A stretch of 64,000 nucleotides of DNA from Ensifer sp. LC11. Its GTDB lineage: Bacteria; Pseudomonadota; Alphaproteobacteria; Rhizobiales; Rhizobiaceae. A program made the translations under genes and the position numbers. The stretch covers positions 345,520 through 409,519 of the forward strand of contig NZ_MBSO01000023.1 of assembly GCF_001695835.1 (NCBI RefSeq). The letters are read 5' to 3'. The notes beneath the pieces were generated by a model. It made no database searches. It saw only the letters and a program-made list of their open reading frames with translations, and was not told the DNA's origin. This document shows, piece after piece, positions 19,798 to 29,212 of this stretch (position 1 is its first letter; each line of letters opens with the position of its first letter).

Positions 19798-21230
19798 TTG
19801 GCGGTTTCCGTTCCATTCCGGTGTGTGTTCAGCGCGGCAGCGACTTCGGTGATGACGTCGAAGGCGGTTTCCGCATCCTCCTCCGTCATGTCGAACTGGC
19901 CGGCCTGGAAGCGGATCGCGACGCGGCCATCGACACGGGTCTGCGTCAGGTAAATGCGGCCGTCATCGTTGATCGCATTGACCAGCGCGATATTGTGGGC
20001 GTCTGCATCTCCTGATGTGCGATGGCGAAACGAAAACAGCGACAACATCGGCTTAGTGACGATCTCGAAATCCTTGTGCCCGGCCAGCCGTTCCGCCAGT
20101 TGCTCCGACCAGCGGACATGGTTGCGGATCATTGTCTGCAGACCGGAGAGCCCATGGAAGCGCAACAGGAACCAGAGTTTCAGCGCCCGGAAGCGCCGTC
20201 CGAGTGGGATCGTCCATTCGGAATAATTGATGATGCCGTCGCGGCCGTGGGTCTTCAGATATTCTGGTTGGATCGCCAGCGTTTTGACGAGATCATCCGG
20301 GCTACGGATGAAATGCGCCGAGCAGTCGAATTGCGCGCCCAGCCATTTGTGCGGATTGAAGACGACGGAGTCCGCCTTCTCGACCCCGGCCCAGAGTTCG
20401 CGGAACTCTTCGCAGATCATTGCGGCACCGGCCCAGGCGGCGTCGACATGGACGTAGAGGCCGTGCGCATGCGCGACCCGCACCACCTCGGCGATGTCGT
20501 CGCAGGCGCCGGTGCTGGTGCCGCCGGTACAGGCGATCACGCCCGCGGGCAGCAGGCCTGCCGCCTTGTCTCTGATAATGGCCGCTTCGAGCGCGCTTGC
20601 GTCCATCGCTCGGCGCGGCCCTTGCGCCGGGATGCGCACGAGGTTTTCATCGCCGATGCCGGACACCCAGATTGCCCGGTCGATCGAGGTATGAACTTGA
20701 TCGGAAGAGTAGATGCGCAACTGCGGCTGGCTGGCGAGCCCTTTTTTGTTGCCCTGCCAACCAAGCGCCTTTTCGCGCATGACCAGCACGGCAGACAGCG
20801 TCGCTGAAGAGGCCGAATCCTGGATCACGCCGGAGAAGCCGTCGGGCAGGCCGATCGCCTGGCGCAGCCAGTCGATCACCTTTGTCTCAAGCTCGGTTGC
20901 AGCCGGTGAGGTCTGCCAGAGCATGCATTGCGCCGCCATGGCGGTGACGAGATATTCGGCGACGACGGAGACTGGTGCCGCATTCGCCGGGAAATAGGCG
21001 AAGAAGCGCGGATGCTGCCAATGGGTCATGCCCGGCAGGATGATCGTCTCGAAGTCCTCGAAGATCGCCTGCATGTCCTCGCCCGTCTGCGGCGGCCGCG
21101 ACGGTATCTGGGCGGCAATCGCGCCCGGTGCCGTCTGTGCCCGCACTGGCCGGTCGCGCAGCGACGCGCGATAGTCCGCACCCCATTGCGCCGCCTTCAG
21201 CGACCATTCGCCGAAACTTTTCTGATCCAT
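19794..21230 (-). CDS. PLP-dependent aromatic L-amino acid decarboxylase
   Basis: This 478-residue group II decarboxylase is the length of DOPA/tyrosine/tryptophan decarboxylases. Key landmarks are the N-terminal MTHWQHPRFFAYFPAN, the ACTGGTSTGACDDI and HVDAAWAG (PLP-binding His/Asp) segments, the PLP lysine in VFNPHKWLG and the family IPLGRRFRALKLWF stretch. It should convert an aromatic amino acid such as tyrosine or DOPA to the amine and CO2. It is embedded between hpaG and hpaD with overlap on one side, so it is co-expressed with homoprotocatechuate degradation, which is unusual for an hpa cluster. Confidence 0.88.
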   Translation of the reverse strand: MDQKSFGEWSLKAAQWGADYRASLRDRPVRAQTAPGAIAAQIPSRPPQTGEDMQAIFEDFETIILPGMTHWQHPRFFAYFPANAAPVSVVAEYLVTAMAAQCMLWQTSPAATELETKVIDWLRQAIGLPDGFSGVIQDSASSATLSAVLVMREKALGWQGNKKGLASQPQLRIYSSDQVHTSIDRAIWVSGIGDENLVRIPAQGPRRAMDASALEAAIIRDKAAGLLPAGVIACTGGTSTGACDDIAEVVRVAHAHGLYVHVDAAWAGAAMICEEFRELWAGVEKADSVVFNPHKWLGAQFDCSAHFIRSPDDLVKTLAIQPEYLKTHGRDGIINYSEWTIPLGRRFRALKLWFLLRFHGLSGLQTMIRNHVRWSEQLAERLAGHKDFEIVTKPMLSLFSFRHRTSGDADAHNIALVNAINDDGRIYLTQTRVDGRVAIRFQAGQFDMTEEDAETAFDVITEVAAALNTHRNGTETAK

Positions 21231-21282
21231 CTGCGTCCTCCCGCCTGCTCTCTGGCTCTACCTGATCCTTGTCGCCAAACCA

Positions 21283-22263
21283 TCAAGGCGCGACGATCGG
21301 TTGGGCCTTCAGGATCGAGTTACGGATCTCGGCTCCGGCAAAAGTGCTGCCTTCCTCGAACCAGGATTTTGGCGCCGGTGCGCCCCAGAGCGTCTGGCGC
21401 TGCGGATCCTTCAGGTCCCATTTGATCGGTTCGAGATCCGGGTCGACCGTCTGATAGTCCGAGCAGTAGATCTCGATGCGGTGGCCGTCCGGATCGCGGA
21501 CGTAGAGGAAGAAGGCGTTGGAGATGCCGTGGCGGCCGGGGCCGCGCTCGATATTGGCGAGCCACCCGGAGGTCGACATCAGGTCCAAGAGGTCGATGAT
21601 GTTGAGTGGCGTCGGCACCCAGAAGGCGGTGTGATGCAGGCGCGGCCCGCGACCATTGGTAAAGGCGATGTCGTGCACGCCACCCTTGCGGTGGGTCCAG
21701 GCAGCCCAGAGGCGCCCGGTCTCCTCATCGGCGGTGTACTCCGTTACCCGGAAACCGATCTCGTTGTAGAAGGCGACCGCCTCGTCGACATTGGGCGAGA
21801 AGCAGTTGAAGTGGTCGATGCGCAGCGGCTTCACGCCGCGATAGAGGGCATACTGCTGATGGATCGGCGGCAGGCGGTCCATCTTCGAATAGAACTCGAG
21901 CGGAATGCCCTGCGGGTCGCGCGTGCGGAAAGTCCTCGCCTGGTAGGGGCGCTCGATCCACTCGACCGGCAGATCCTTTCCCTTGAAGAAATGCGCCGCC
22001 TTTTCGAGATCTTCGTCGCCATAGACCTTGAAGCCCAGGTCACGAGCCTCGGCAGTCGCCGCCTTCTTCAGAATGATGCAGTGGTGACCGCGTTCCTCCA
22101 TGGCCCTGAGATAGATCGTATCCGTCGTCTCGTCGGTGACCTGCAGGCCGAGCACATCCACATAGAAGGCGCGCGATTTGGCGAGATCGGTGACCGCGAG
22201 CTCCACATGGCTCAGCCGCACGATGTTGAAGGGCGGGTAGAGGTTCGGTTTCGGCAAGGGCAT
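21283..22263 (-). CDS. hpaD: 3,4-dihydroxyphenylacetate 2,3-dioxygenase
   Basis: From ATG 22263, preceded by a strong GGAGGAG, the protein is 326 residues. The frame stays open to 22419, but those residues are shadow. It is a two-module vicinal-oxygen-chelate extradiol dioxygenase with metal ligands His in RLSHVELAV, His in RIDHFNCFS and Glu in HRIEIYCSD. It opens homoprotocatechuate between C2 and C3 to 5-carboxymethyl-2-hydroxymuconate semialdehyde. This is the type I family, not the LigB-type HpaD of enteric bacteria. It lies between the decarboxylase and hpaE. Confidence 0.92.
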   Translation of the reverse strand: MPLPKPNLYPPFNIVRLSHVELAVTDLAKSRAFYVDVLGLQVTDETTDTIYLRAMEERGHHCIILKKAATAEARDLGFKVYGDEDLEKAAHFFKGKDLPVEWIERPYQARTFRTRDPQGIPLEFYSKMDRLPPIHQQYALYRGVKPLRIDHFNCFSPNVDEAVAFYNEIGFRVTEYTADEETGRLWAAWTHRKGGVHDIAFTNGRGPRLHHTAFWVPTPLNIIDLLDLMSTSGWLANIERGPGRHGISNAFFLYVRDPDGHRIEIYCSDYQTVDPDLEPIKWDLKDPQRQTLWGAPAPKSWFEEGSTFAGAEIRNSILKAQPIVAP

Positions 22264-22294
22264 TGAGTCTCCTCCAGATGTTCTGCCAGCGCGC

Positions 22295-23812
<1,518 letters not shown>

Positions 23813-23875
23813 GGTGTTCTCCGATGCTGGCACAGACTTGCGTCGCGCGCTGCTGTCTTTGGGGAGGGGCCGCGC

Positions 23876-24268
23876 TCAGCCTTTGTTGGCGCGCAGCCGG
23901 GGGTGAATGGCGTTTTTCTTCCAGCTCAGCTCCGGATCGATCTCGCGGATCTCCAGACTGAGGGCGAAATGCGGTGTGACGAAAAGCTGCGAAAGCTCAT
24001 CGCTTGCGGCTTTGAAGATCGCGTCTCCGGTCGCCTTCTTCTCAGCCTCGGTGCGGCCGCGGCCAATGCGGAAGGACATGTCGATGAAGCCGTTCTCCGG
24101 CAAAAGGTCCGCGATCGCATAGTTGCTGCAACGGATCGTGCGCACCCTGACGGCGCCGAGTTCGAAGAGGCCGGTGCCGAGGATGGTCTCGTGCATCGTG
24201 CGGCACAGCTTTGCAAAGTCGACGCGGTCGTCGAGATTGCCAGAATATTCGATTGTCAGATGCGGCAT
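23876..24268 (-). CDS. hpaF: 5-carboxymethyl-2-hydroxymuconate delta-isomerase
   Basis: This 130-residue tautomerase-family protein begins MPHLTIEYSGN; the Pro exposed after Met removal is the catalytic base of the family. RVRTIRCSNYAIAD and the IDMSFRIGRGRTEAEK stretch match HpaF (CHMI). It isomerises 5-carboxymethyl-2-hydroxymuconate to the substrate of HpaG. It is the first gene of the lower-pathway operon, transcribed away from hpaR. Confidence 0.95.
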   Translation of the reverse strand: MPHLTIEYSGNLDDRVDFAKLCRTMHETILGTGLFELGAVRVRTIRCSNYAIADLLPENGFIDMSFRIGRGRTEAEKKATGDAIFKAASDELSQLFVTPHFALSLEIREIDPELSWKKNAIHPRLRANKG

Positions 24269-24295
24269 CTTTCCTCCCGATGCGCTCTCATATAT

Positions 24296-24307
24296 TTAAC
24301 ACGTTAA
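24296..24307. promoter_or_regulatory. small inverted repeat in the hpaF-hpaR intergenic region, candidate HpaR operator
   Basis: TTAAC-ac-GTTAA in the AT-rich 108-nt gap between the divergent hpaF and hpaR genes. MarR regulators bind short AT-rich palindromes and the gene order makes this the natural site. The half-sites are only 5 bp, so this is weak evidence. Confidence 0.4.
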
Positions 24308-24376
24308 CAAAATTGTCGGCGGTGTCAAGCAACTCGCTTTCAGCACTTGAGCCTGCCAATTGCAGAACGATAAAAA

Positions 24377-24865
24377 ATGTCCGATAGAACGCCCATGAGC
24401 CGCGAGAAAACCCCTGCTGACCTTGGCCACGACGCCCTGTTGCCGCACAATACGCGCCGATCGCTGCCGATTGCCCTGTTGCGGGCACGCGAAGCGGTCA
24501 TGGCCCATTTCCGCCCGATGTTGGCGCGCCATGACATCACCGAGCAGCAATGGCGGGTGATCCGTATCCTTGCAGAGGCAGGTCGGGTCGATGCGTCCGA
24601 GATGGCCGACAAGGCGTTCATCCTGGCGCCGAGCCTGACGCGCATCATCCGTTCGCTCGAAGAGCGCGGCCTGATCACCAAGCACAAGGACGCCGACGAC
24701 GGCCGGCGTGTGCTCTTGGAAATTGCGCCCGAGGGCATGCGGGTGATCGCAGATGTCAGCCCGGAAAGCCGGGCGATCTACGAGGAACTCGAGACCCGTT
24801 ACGGCCGCGAGCGGGTCGAGGTCCTGCTCGACATGCTGGACGAACTCGCGGGCCTCAACGACTGA
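24377..24865 (+). CDS. hpaR: MarR-family repressor of homoprotocatechuate degradation
   Basis: This 162-residue winged-helix protein has the LRAREAVMAHFRPMLARHDI start and the recognition helix region ITEQQWRVIRILAEAGRVDASE. The wing is HKDADDGRRVLLEI, all matching HpaR/HpcR. It is divergent from the hpaF-hpaI operon. HpaR-type proteins repress the meta-cleavage genes and are released by pathway intermediates. ATG 24377 gives six residues before an ATG at 24395 that could also be the start. Confidence 0.92.
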   Translation: MSDRTPMSREKTPADLGHDALLPHNTRRSLPIALLRAREAVMAHFRPMLARHDITEQQWRVIRILAEAGRVDASEMADKAFILAPSLTRIIRSLEERGLITKHKDADDGRRVLLEIAPEGMRVIADVSPESRAIYEELETRYGRERVEVLLDMLDELAGLND

Positions 24866-24885
24866 GCGTTTCTGGCTCCCGGTCA

Positions 24886-25896
24886 TCATGTGAAGCCCAG
24901 CTCGTTGGCAAGCGCCAGCGTCTCGTCGGCGTAGCGCAGGACGCGCTCGCCGGACCCCGGCAGTTCCGGCCGAGCGGCGAACCAGCCGATGTAAGTGAGG
25001 CTGCGAAGCACGAGAAACAGCGGCAGGCTGGAGAGTGCTGCATCGGTAAGGGCGCGCCGGCTGCGATAGCCGGCAATCAGGGCGGCCGCGATGGTTTCAT
25101 AGGCCGGTTCGCGCCGGTTCTTCAAAAGGGCGGTGGCGATGTCGAAGAGGCGAAAACCGTGGCCCGCGTCGTCGAAATCGATAAAAGTGACGCCCCGCTC
25201 GTCGACGAGCACATTCTCGCGAACGAGGTCCGCATGGATAAGCCCGAAATCCTTAGCCGGAGTCGGCAGCGTCGCCAGGTGCTGCCTGAGATCATGACGC
25301 AGTGCCGAAAGCGCTGTTGCTTGCGCAGGCGGCAAAACCGCGCAATCCCAGAAGCGCCCCCACAATGGCCGAGACCCGAGGAGGCCTTCCCCGTCCCAGG
25401 CGGCGCGCCAGAAGCCGTCGGGCGGCGTCCAGCGATCGGCAAGATTGTGCATCTCGGCCATGGATGCGCCGAGCTCCGAAAATATCCTGACGAGTCTTTG
25501 AGGCGCGAGGGACAGCGGTTTGCCGCTTTCGCCGAGCGGTTCTCCATCCATCCAGTTGATGACATCGGCGTGCTGCGTGCCAAATTCTCCTTCCGCCGGC
25601 AGGGCGACAAGCAGCCGTCCGTCCTCGGTGGAGATCGGCTGCGGCACTGCAAGACCGCCATTGTTGAGCGCCGCCATCCACAGCAGTTCCGAATGCAGTG
25701 CTTCGGCGCTGTGGTAGCCCGCGCGGTGAAGTCGCAGCGCCGCCGGGCGACCATCCGCCAGGTGGACGCGAAACACCGCGTTCTCGCGGTACTTCAGCAG
25801 TTCCGGCTTTTGGTCGGTGACGCCCCAACAGGCGAGCGCTTGTCGTGCGCGTTCGTCAAGCGCGTCACGAAAGGGTTTTGGCAGGTTCGCCGACAT
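24886..25896 (-). CDS. APH-fold phosphotransferase (hydroxylysine-kinase-like)
   Basis: From ATG 25896 the protein is 336 residues; the frame reaches 25953, but the SANLPKPF start fits better. It has the aminoglycoside-phosphotransferase/choline-kinase fold: ENAVFRVHLADG and PAALRLHRAGY in the nucleotide lobe, the catalytic HADLVRENVLVD (Brenner-like motif) and IDFDDAGHG (metal-binding Asp). Human hydroxylysine kinase belongs here. It lies 7 nt after the AGXT2L-type PLP enzyme, the same pair as in hydroxylysine breakdown. It could phosphorylate a hydroxylated amine or amino acid. Confidence 0.8.
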   Translation of the reverse strand: MSANLPKPFRDALDERARQALACWGVTDQKPELLKYRENAVFRVHLADGRPAALRLHRAGYHSAEALHSELLWMAALNNGGLAVPQPISTEDGRLLVALPAEGEFGTQHADVINWMDGEPLGESGKPLSLAPQRLVRIFSELGASMAEMHNLADRWTPPDGFWRAAWDGEGLLGSRPLWGRFWDCAVLPPAQATALSALRHDLRQHLATLPTPAKDFGLIHADLVRENVLVDERGVTFIDFDDAGHGFRLFDIATALLKNRREPAYETIAAALIAGYRSRRALTDAALSSLPLFLVLRSLTYIGWFAARPELPGSGERVLRYADETLALANELGFT

Positions 25897-25903
25897 CGAC
25901 CGC

Positions 25904-27187
25904 TCACAGACCCGCAAGCACGTCGTCGAGCGTCGACAGCATGAAATCGGCATTGTCGCGGGTAAACGGCATCGGCGGGCGGATCTTCGTGGTGCACTGG
26001 TGGATACCGAGCTTACCCATCAGCACGCCGCGGTCGCGCATGTCGTTGATCACCTTGGTCGCGAGCGCGCTCGCCGGCGTCTTCTCGTGGCGGTCAGTGA
26101 CGAGTTCCGCGCCGAAGAACAGACCGCTGCCCCTGATGTCGCCGATTACCCCGTGTTTCTCCGCGAGCCGAGCGAGACCGGCCTTGGCATAGGCGCCGAC
26201 ATTGGCGGCGTTCTCGATCAGCTTTTCGTCTTCGATCACGTCGAGCACCGCCATCGCTGCGGCGCAGGAGACCGGATTGCCGCCGAAGGTGTTGAAGTAA
26301 CGGAACGCCTTGCGGAAGGCGTTCAGCGTGTCAGCACCCGCCACCACGCCGCCGATCGGGTGGCCGTTGCCCATCGGCTTTCCAAGCGTGACGATATCGG
26401 GAACGATGCCCGCTTTCTGATGTCCCCACATATGCCCGCCCGTCCGGCCGAAACCCGGCTGGACTTCGTCGGCGATGACGAGGCCGCCCGCTCTTCTGAC
26501 CGCGGCGACGGCGCCGGCGAGAAAGCCGGAGGGCAGCTCCGGAAATCCTTCGTTGGCGAAGAACGGGTCGATGATCAGCGCCGAGAAACCGTGGGGGCTT
26601 TGCTGCAGGGAGGCGATCGCTTCTTCCACCTTGGCGGTGAAGGCGGCGGCAAAGGTATCACCTGGCTCGCCGCCGAGCGGCCGGTAGCTGTCGGGCGCCG
26701 GCACGTGGCGGACATGGCCGCCGAAGCCGCCGACCGGCGGCATGCGGGTCGAAAGCTGCGATACGGCCGCGGTGTTGCCGTGATAGGTGTGATCGGTGGC
26801 GATCACCCCGGTCCTGCCGGTCACGGCCTGGGCCATGCGCAGCGCCACGTCATTGGCCTCGCTTCCCGTGCAGGTCAGGATCGCGGTGTCGAGGCTTTCG
26901 TCGAAGGTCGCCGTCAGCCGCTCGACATAGTCGAGAATGCCTTCGTGCAGATAGCGCGTGTGGGTGTTGAGCATCGATGCCTGCCGGGCGATCGCCTCGG
27001 TCACCCGCGGATGGCAATGGCCGACATGCGGCACATTGTTGTAGCAGTCGAGATAGCGGCGGCCGTCGGCGTCGAAGAGCCAGATGCCTTCACCGCGCAC
27101 GAGATGCACCGGTTCCTCGTAGAAGAGCGACATGTTGCGCCCGAGCAGCCGCTCGCGGCGCGCTATCAGATCCGCGTTGTCGGCCAT
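25904..27187 (-). CDS. class III PLP enzyme of the AGXT2L (phospho-lyase) group
   Basis: This 427-residue class III aminotransferase-fold protein has the PLP lysine in IVTLGKPMGNGHP. The elements NTHTRYLHEGILDYVERL, FNTFGGNPVSCAAAMAVL, GDIRGSGLFFGAELV and KIRPPMPFTRDNADFM closely follow, from memory, those of animal AGXT2L1/2. Those enzymes are phospho-lyases for ethanolamine-phosphate and 5-phosphohydroxylysine. The adjacent kinase gene supports lyase over transaminase chemistry. It would release aldehyde, ammonia and phosphate. Simple transamination cannot be excluded from sequence. Confidence 0.82.
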   Translation of the reverse strand: MADNADLIARRERLLGRNMSLFYEEPVHLVRGEGIWLFDADGRRYLDCYNNVPHVGHCHPRVTEAIARQASMLNTHTRYLHEGILDYVERLTATFDESLDTAILTCTGSEANDVALRMAQAVTGRTGVIATDHTYHGNTAAVSQLSTRMPPVGGFGGHVRHVPAPDSYRPLGGEPGDTFAAAFTAKVEEAIASLQQSPHGFSALIIDPFFANEGFPELPSGFLAGAVAAVRRAGGLVIADEVQPGFGRTGGHMWGHQKAGIVPDIVTLGKPMGNGHPIGGVVAGADTLNAFRKAFRYFNTFGGNPVSCAAAMAVLDVIEDEKLIENAANVGAYAKAGLARLAEKHGVIGDIRGSGLFFGAELVTDRHEKTPASALATKVINDMRDRGVLMGKLGIHQCTTKIRPPMPFTRDNADFMLSTLDDVLAGL

Positions 27188-27191
27188 GCTA

Positions 27192-28553
27192 TCATCCCCG
27201 CGCCGCAGTGAGGCCGGCGTCGAGGGCCGTCAGAATGCGGGTGACGTCGCTGGCGGTGATGACCAGTGGCGGCGACAGGATGACGTTGGCACCTGAGGTC
27301 CTGACCATGACGCCGGCGTCATAGGTCGCGTCCTGGATTTTCTGCACAACATCCTTCGCGGCACCCGTCTTCTTCTCCCGATTGGAGACGAGCTCGATCG
27401 CGCACATCAGCCCCTTGCCGCGCACGTCGCCGATCAATTCGTGCCGGTCCTTAAGCGCTTCGAGACCGGCGATCAGTTCCTTGCCGCGCGCGCCGGCATT
27501 GGCCGCCACGTTCTGCTTGCGGGTTTCCTTCAATGTCGCGAGCGCTGCCGCCGCGCCGACCGGGTGGCCGGAGTAAGTGTAGCCATGGCCGATCGATCCA
27601 GCCGCGGTGCGGTTGCTCTCGAACACTTCCGCTACCTTGTCGGCGATCATCACGGCGCCGAAGGGATAGTAGCCGTTGGTGATCGCCTTGGCGGTCGACA
27701 TGAAATCCGGCTTCACGCCAAAGAGACGCGAGCCGGTCCAGGCGCCGGTGCGGCCGAAGGCGGTGATCACCTCGTCGGCGATCAGGAGAATGCCGTGCCG
27801 GTCGCAGATATCGCGCATCAGCGGCATGAAGGTCTCGTGCGGCACGATGACGCCGCCGGCGCCAAGCACCGGCTCCATGATCAGCGCCGCGATCGTGTCG
27901 GCCCCCTGGAAAGCGATCTCGTCTTCGAAGAGCCGGGCGATCGCCTTGGCGACAACCGCGCCATCGGTCGTGTCGGACGGGTTGCGATAGGTGTAGGGCG
28001 CCGGCAGATGAAAGACGCCGGGCAGCAAGGGCTCATAGTTGCGCCGGAAATTGGCGTTGCCATTGACCGAGGCGCCGCCGAAATGGGTGCCGTGGTAGCC
28101 CTTCTTCAGCGCGACGAACTTGGTGCGCTCTGGCTGGCCGTTGAGCTTGTGGTACTGGCGGGCGAGCCGCAGGCAGGTCTCGACGGAATCCGAGCCACCC
28201 GAAGTGAAGAACGAGCGGGTGAGCCCATCCTCGCGGAACCATTCGGCGAGCTCGTAGGAAAGCTCGATCAGCGGCGAATTGGTGGTGCCGCGAAAGGTCG
28301 AATAATAGGGCAGCTCGTCGAGCTGGCGGCGGATCGCCTCCTTCACCGGTTCGCAGGAATAGCCGAGATTGACGTTCCAGAGGCCGCCGACCGCATCGAG
28401 CACCTTTTTGCCGTGGATATCGACGATCTCGACGCCTTCGCCGGCATTGATGATGCGCGGCGGCGTCGCCTGCATCTCGGCCGGGTGCGCCATCGGATGC
28501 CAGAGATGGCGGGCATTGTTCTCGATGAGGAAATTGGTTTCGCGCATGGTCAT
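27192..28553 (-). CDS. class III aminotransferase (amine/omega-amino acid type)
   Basis: This 453-residue protein has the RHLWHPMAHPAEM start and the VGGLWNVNLGYS, KKGYHGTHFGGASVNGN and LIADEVITAFGRTG segments. The PLP lysine is in MSTAKAITNGYYP, the usual layout of putrescine-, beta-alanine- and taurine-pyruvate aminotransferases. It transfers an amino group from a primary amine or omega/alpha amino acid to pyruvate or oxoglutarate. It overlaps the HAD gene by 4 nt upstream and is 4 nt from the AGXT2L gene, so it belongs to the same operon. In a hydroxylysine route it would act on the 2-aminoadipate stage. Confidence 0.88.
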   Translation of the reverse strand: MTMRETNFLIENNARHLWHPMAHPAEMQATPPRIINAGEGVEIVDIHGKKVLDAVGGLWNVNLGYSCEPVKEAIRRQLDELPYYSTFRGTTNSPLIELSYELAEWFREDGLTRSFFTSGGSDSVETCLRLARQYHKLNGQPERTKFVALKKGYHGTHFGGASVNGNANFRRNYEPLLPGVFHLPAPYTYRNPSDTTDGAVVAKAIARLFEDEIAFQGADTIAALIMEPVLGAGGVIVPHETFMPLMRDICDRHGILLIADEVITAFGRTGAWTGSRLFGVKPDFMSTAKAITNGYYPFGAVMIADKVAEVFESNRTAAGSIGHGYTYSGHPVGAAAALATLKETRKQNVAANAGARGKELIAGLEALKDRHELIGDVRGKGLMCAIELVSNREKKTGAAKDVVQKIQDATYDAGVMVRTSGANVILSPPLVITASDVTRILTALDAGLTAARG

Positions 28554-29212
28554 GCTCCTGTCAGTTCGAGGCCGAGCATCTGAAGCGCTCGGGCATAGCT
28601 CTCAGTGGGGCGGGTGACGTCGAAGTGGACGTGAGGCAGACCGACCGCCCGCGCACCCTCGATGTTCTTCAATTGGTCATCCACGAAGACGCAGGCTTCG
28701 CGCGGCAGGGAAAGCTGGCTAAGCACCAGCTCGTAGGCGCGCGGATCGGGCTTGAGGATGTTGGTGTAGGTGGCGTCGACGATCGTCTCGAAGAGCTCGA
28801 TCAGCGGGAAGCGCTCGCGAAATGCGACGCCGTAGAAGAGGTCGAGTTCGTTGGAGAGGATCGCAAGCCGGATGCCGGCTTTGTGGGCCGTGAGGATCGC
28901 CTCGCGTGCTTCGGGGCGGAGCACGAGTTCCGGTTCTGCCCCGCGCGCCCGCTGCACGAAGGTCTTCATGTCCGTCCAGTCTTCGCCAAGCAACCGTCCG
29001 ACCTCGCGCGTGCGCTCCGTCCAATAGTCGCGCTCGGTGATCTCGCGCCGTTGCATGGCGGCCCAGAGCGGATCGGTGGCGGGATCGAAGGGACCGCGCC
29101 AGGTGAGCGTGCCGGGCGAAAGCCCGAGCGCCCGCTCGGTGATGTCGTGGGTTTCAAACAGCGTACGGGTGACGACGCCGCCGAAATCGAGGATCAGCGC
29201 TCTCTCGCTCAT
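28550..29212 (-). CDS. HAD-superfamily hydrolase
   Basis: From ATG 29212 the protein is 220 residues. The HAD motif I is ILDFGGVV, which lacks the second Asp of the phosphatase form DxDx(T/V) and has Gly there. Motif II is ILSNE, motif III is the lysine in NILKPDP and motif IV is VFVDD. This matches the YihX-like HAD group, in which members range from phosphatases to dehalogenase-like hydrolases. It is translationally coupled to the UPF0261 gene before and the aminotransferase after (both ATGA). The substrate is unknown; a phosphorylated intermediate of the operon's pathway is a possibility. Confidence 0.85.
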   Translation of the reverse strand: MSERALILDFGGVVTRTLFETHDITERALGLSPGTLTWRGPFDPATDPLWAAMQRREITERDYWTERTREVGRLLGEDWTDMKTFVQRARGAEPELVLRPEAREAILTAHKAGIRLAILSNELDLFYGVAFRERFPLIELFETIVDATYTNILKPDPRAYELVLSQLSLPREACVFVDDQLKNIEGARAVGLPHVHFDVTRPTESYARALQMLGLELTGA

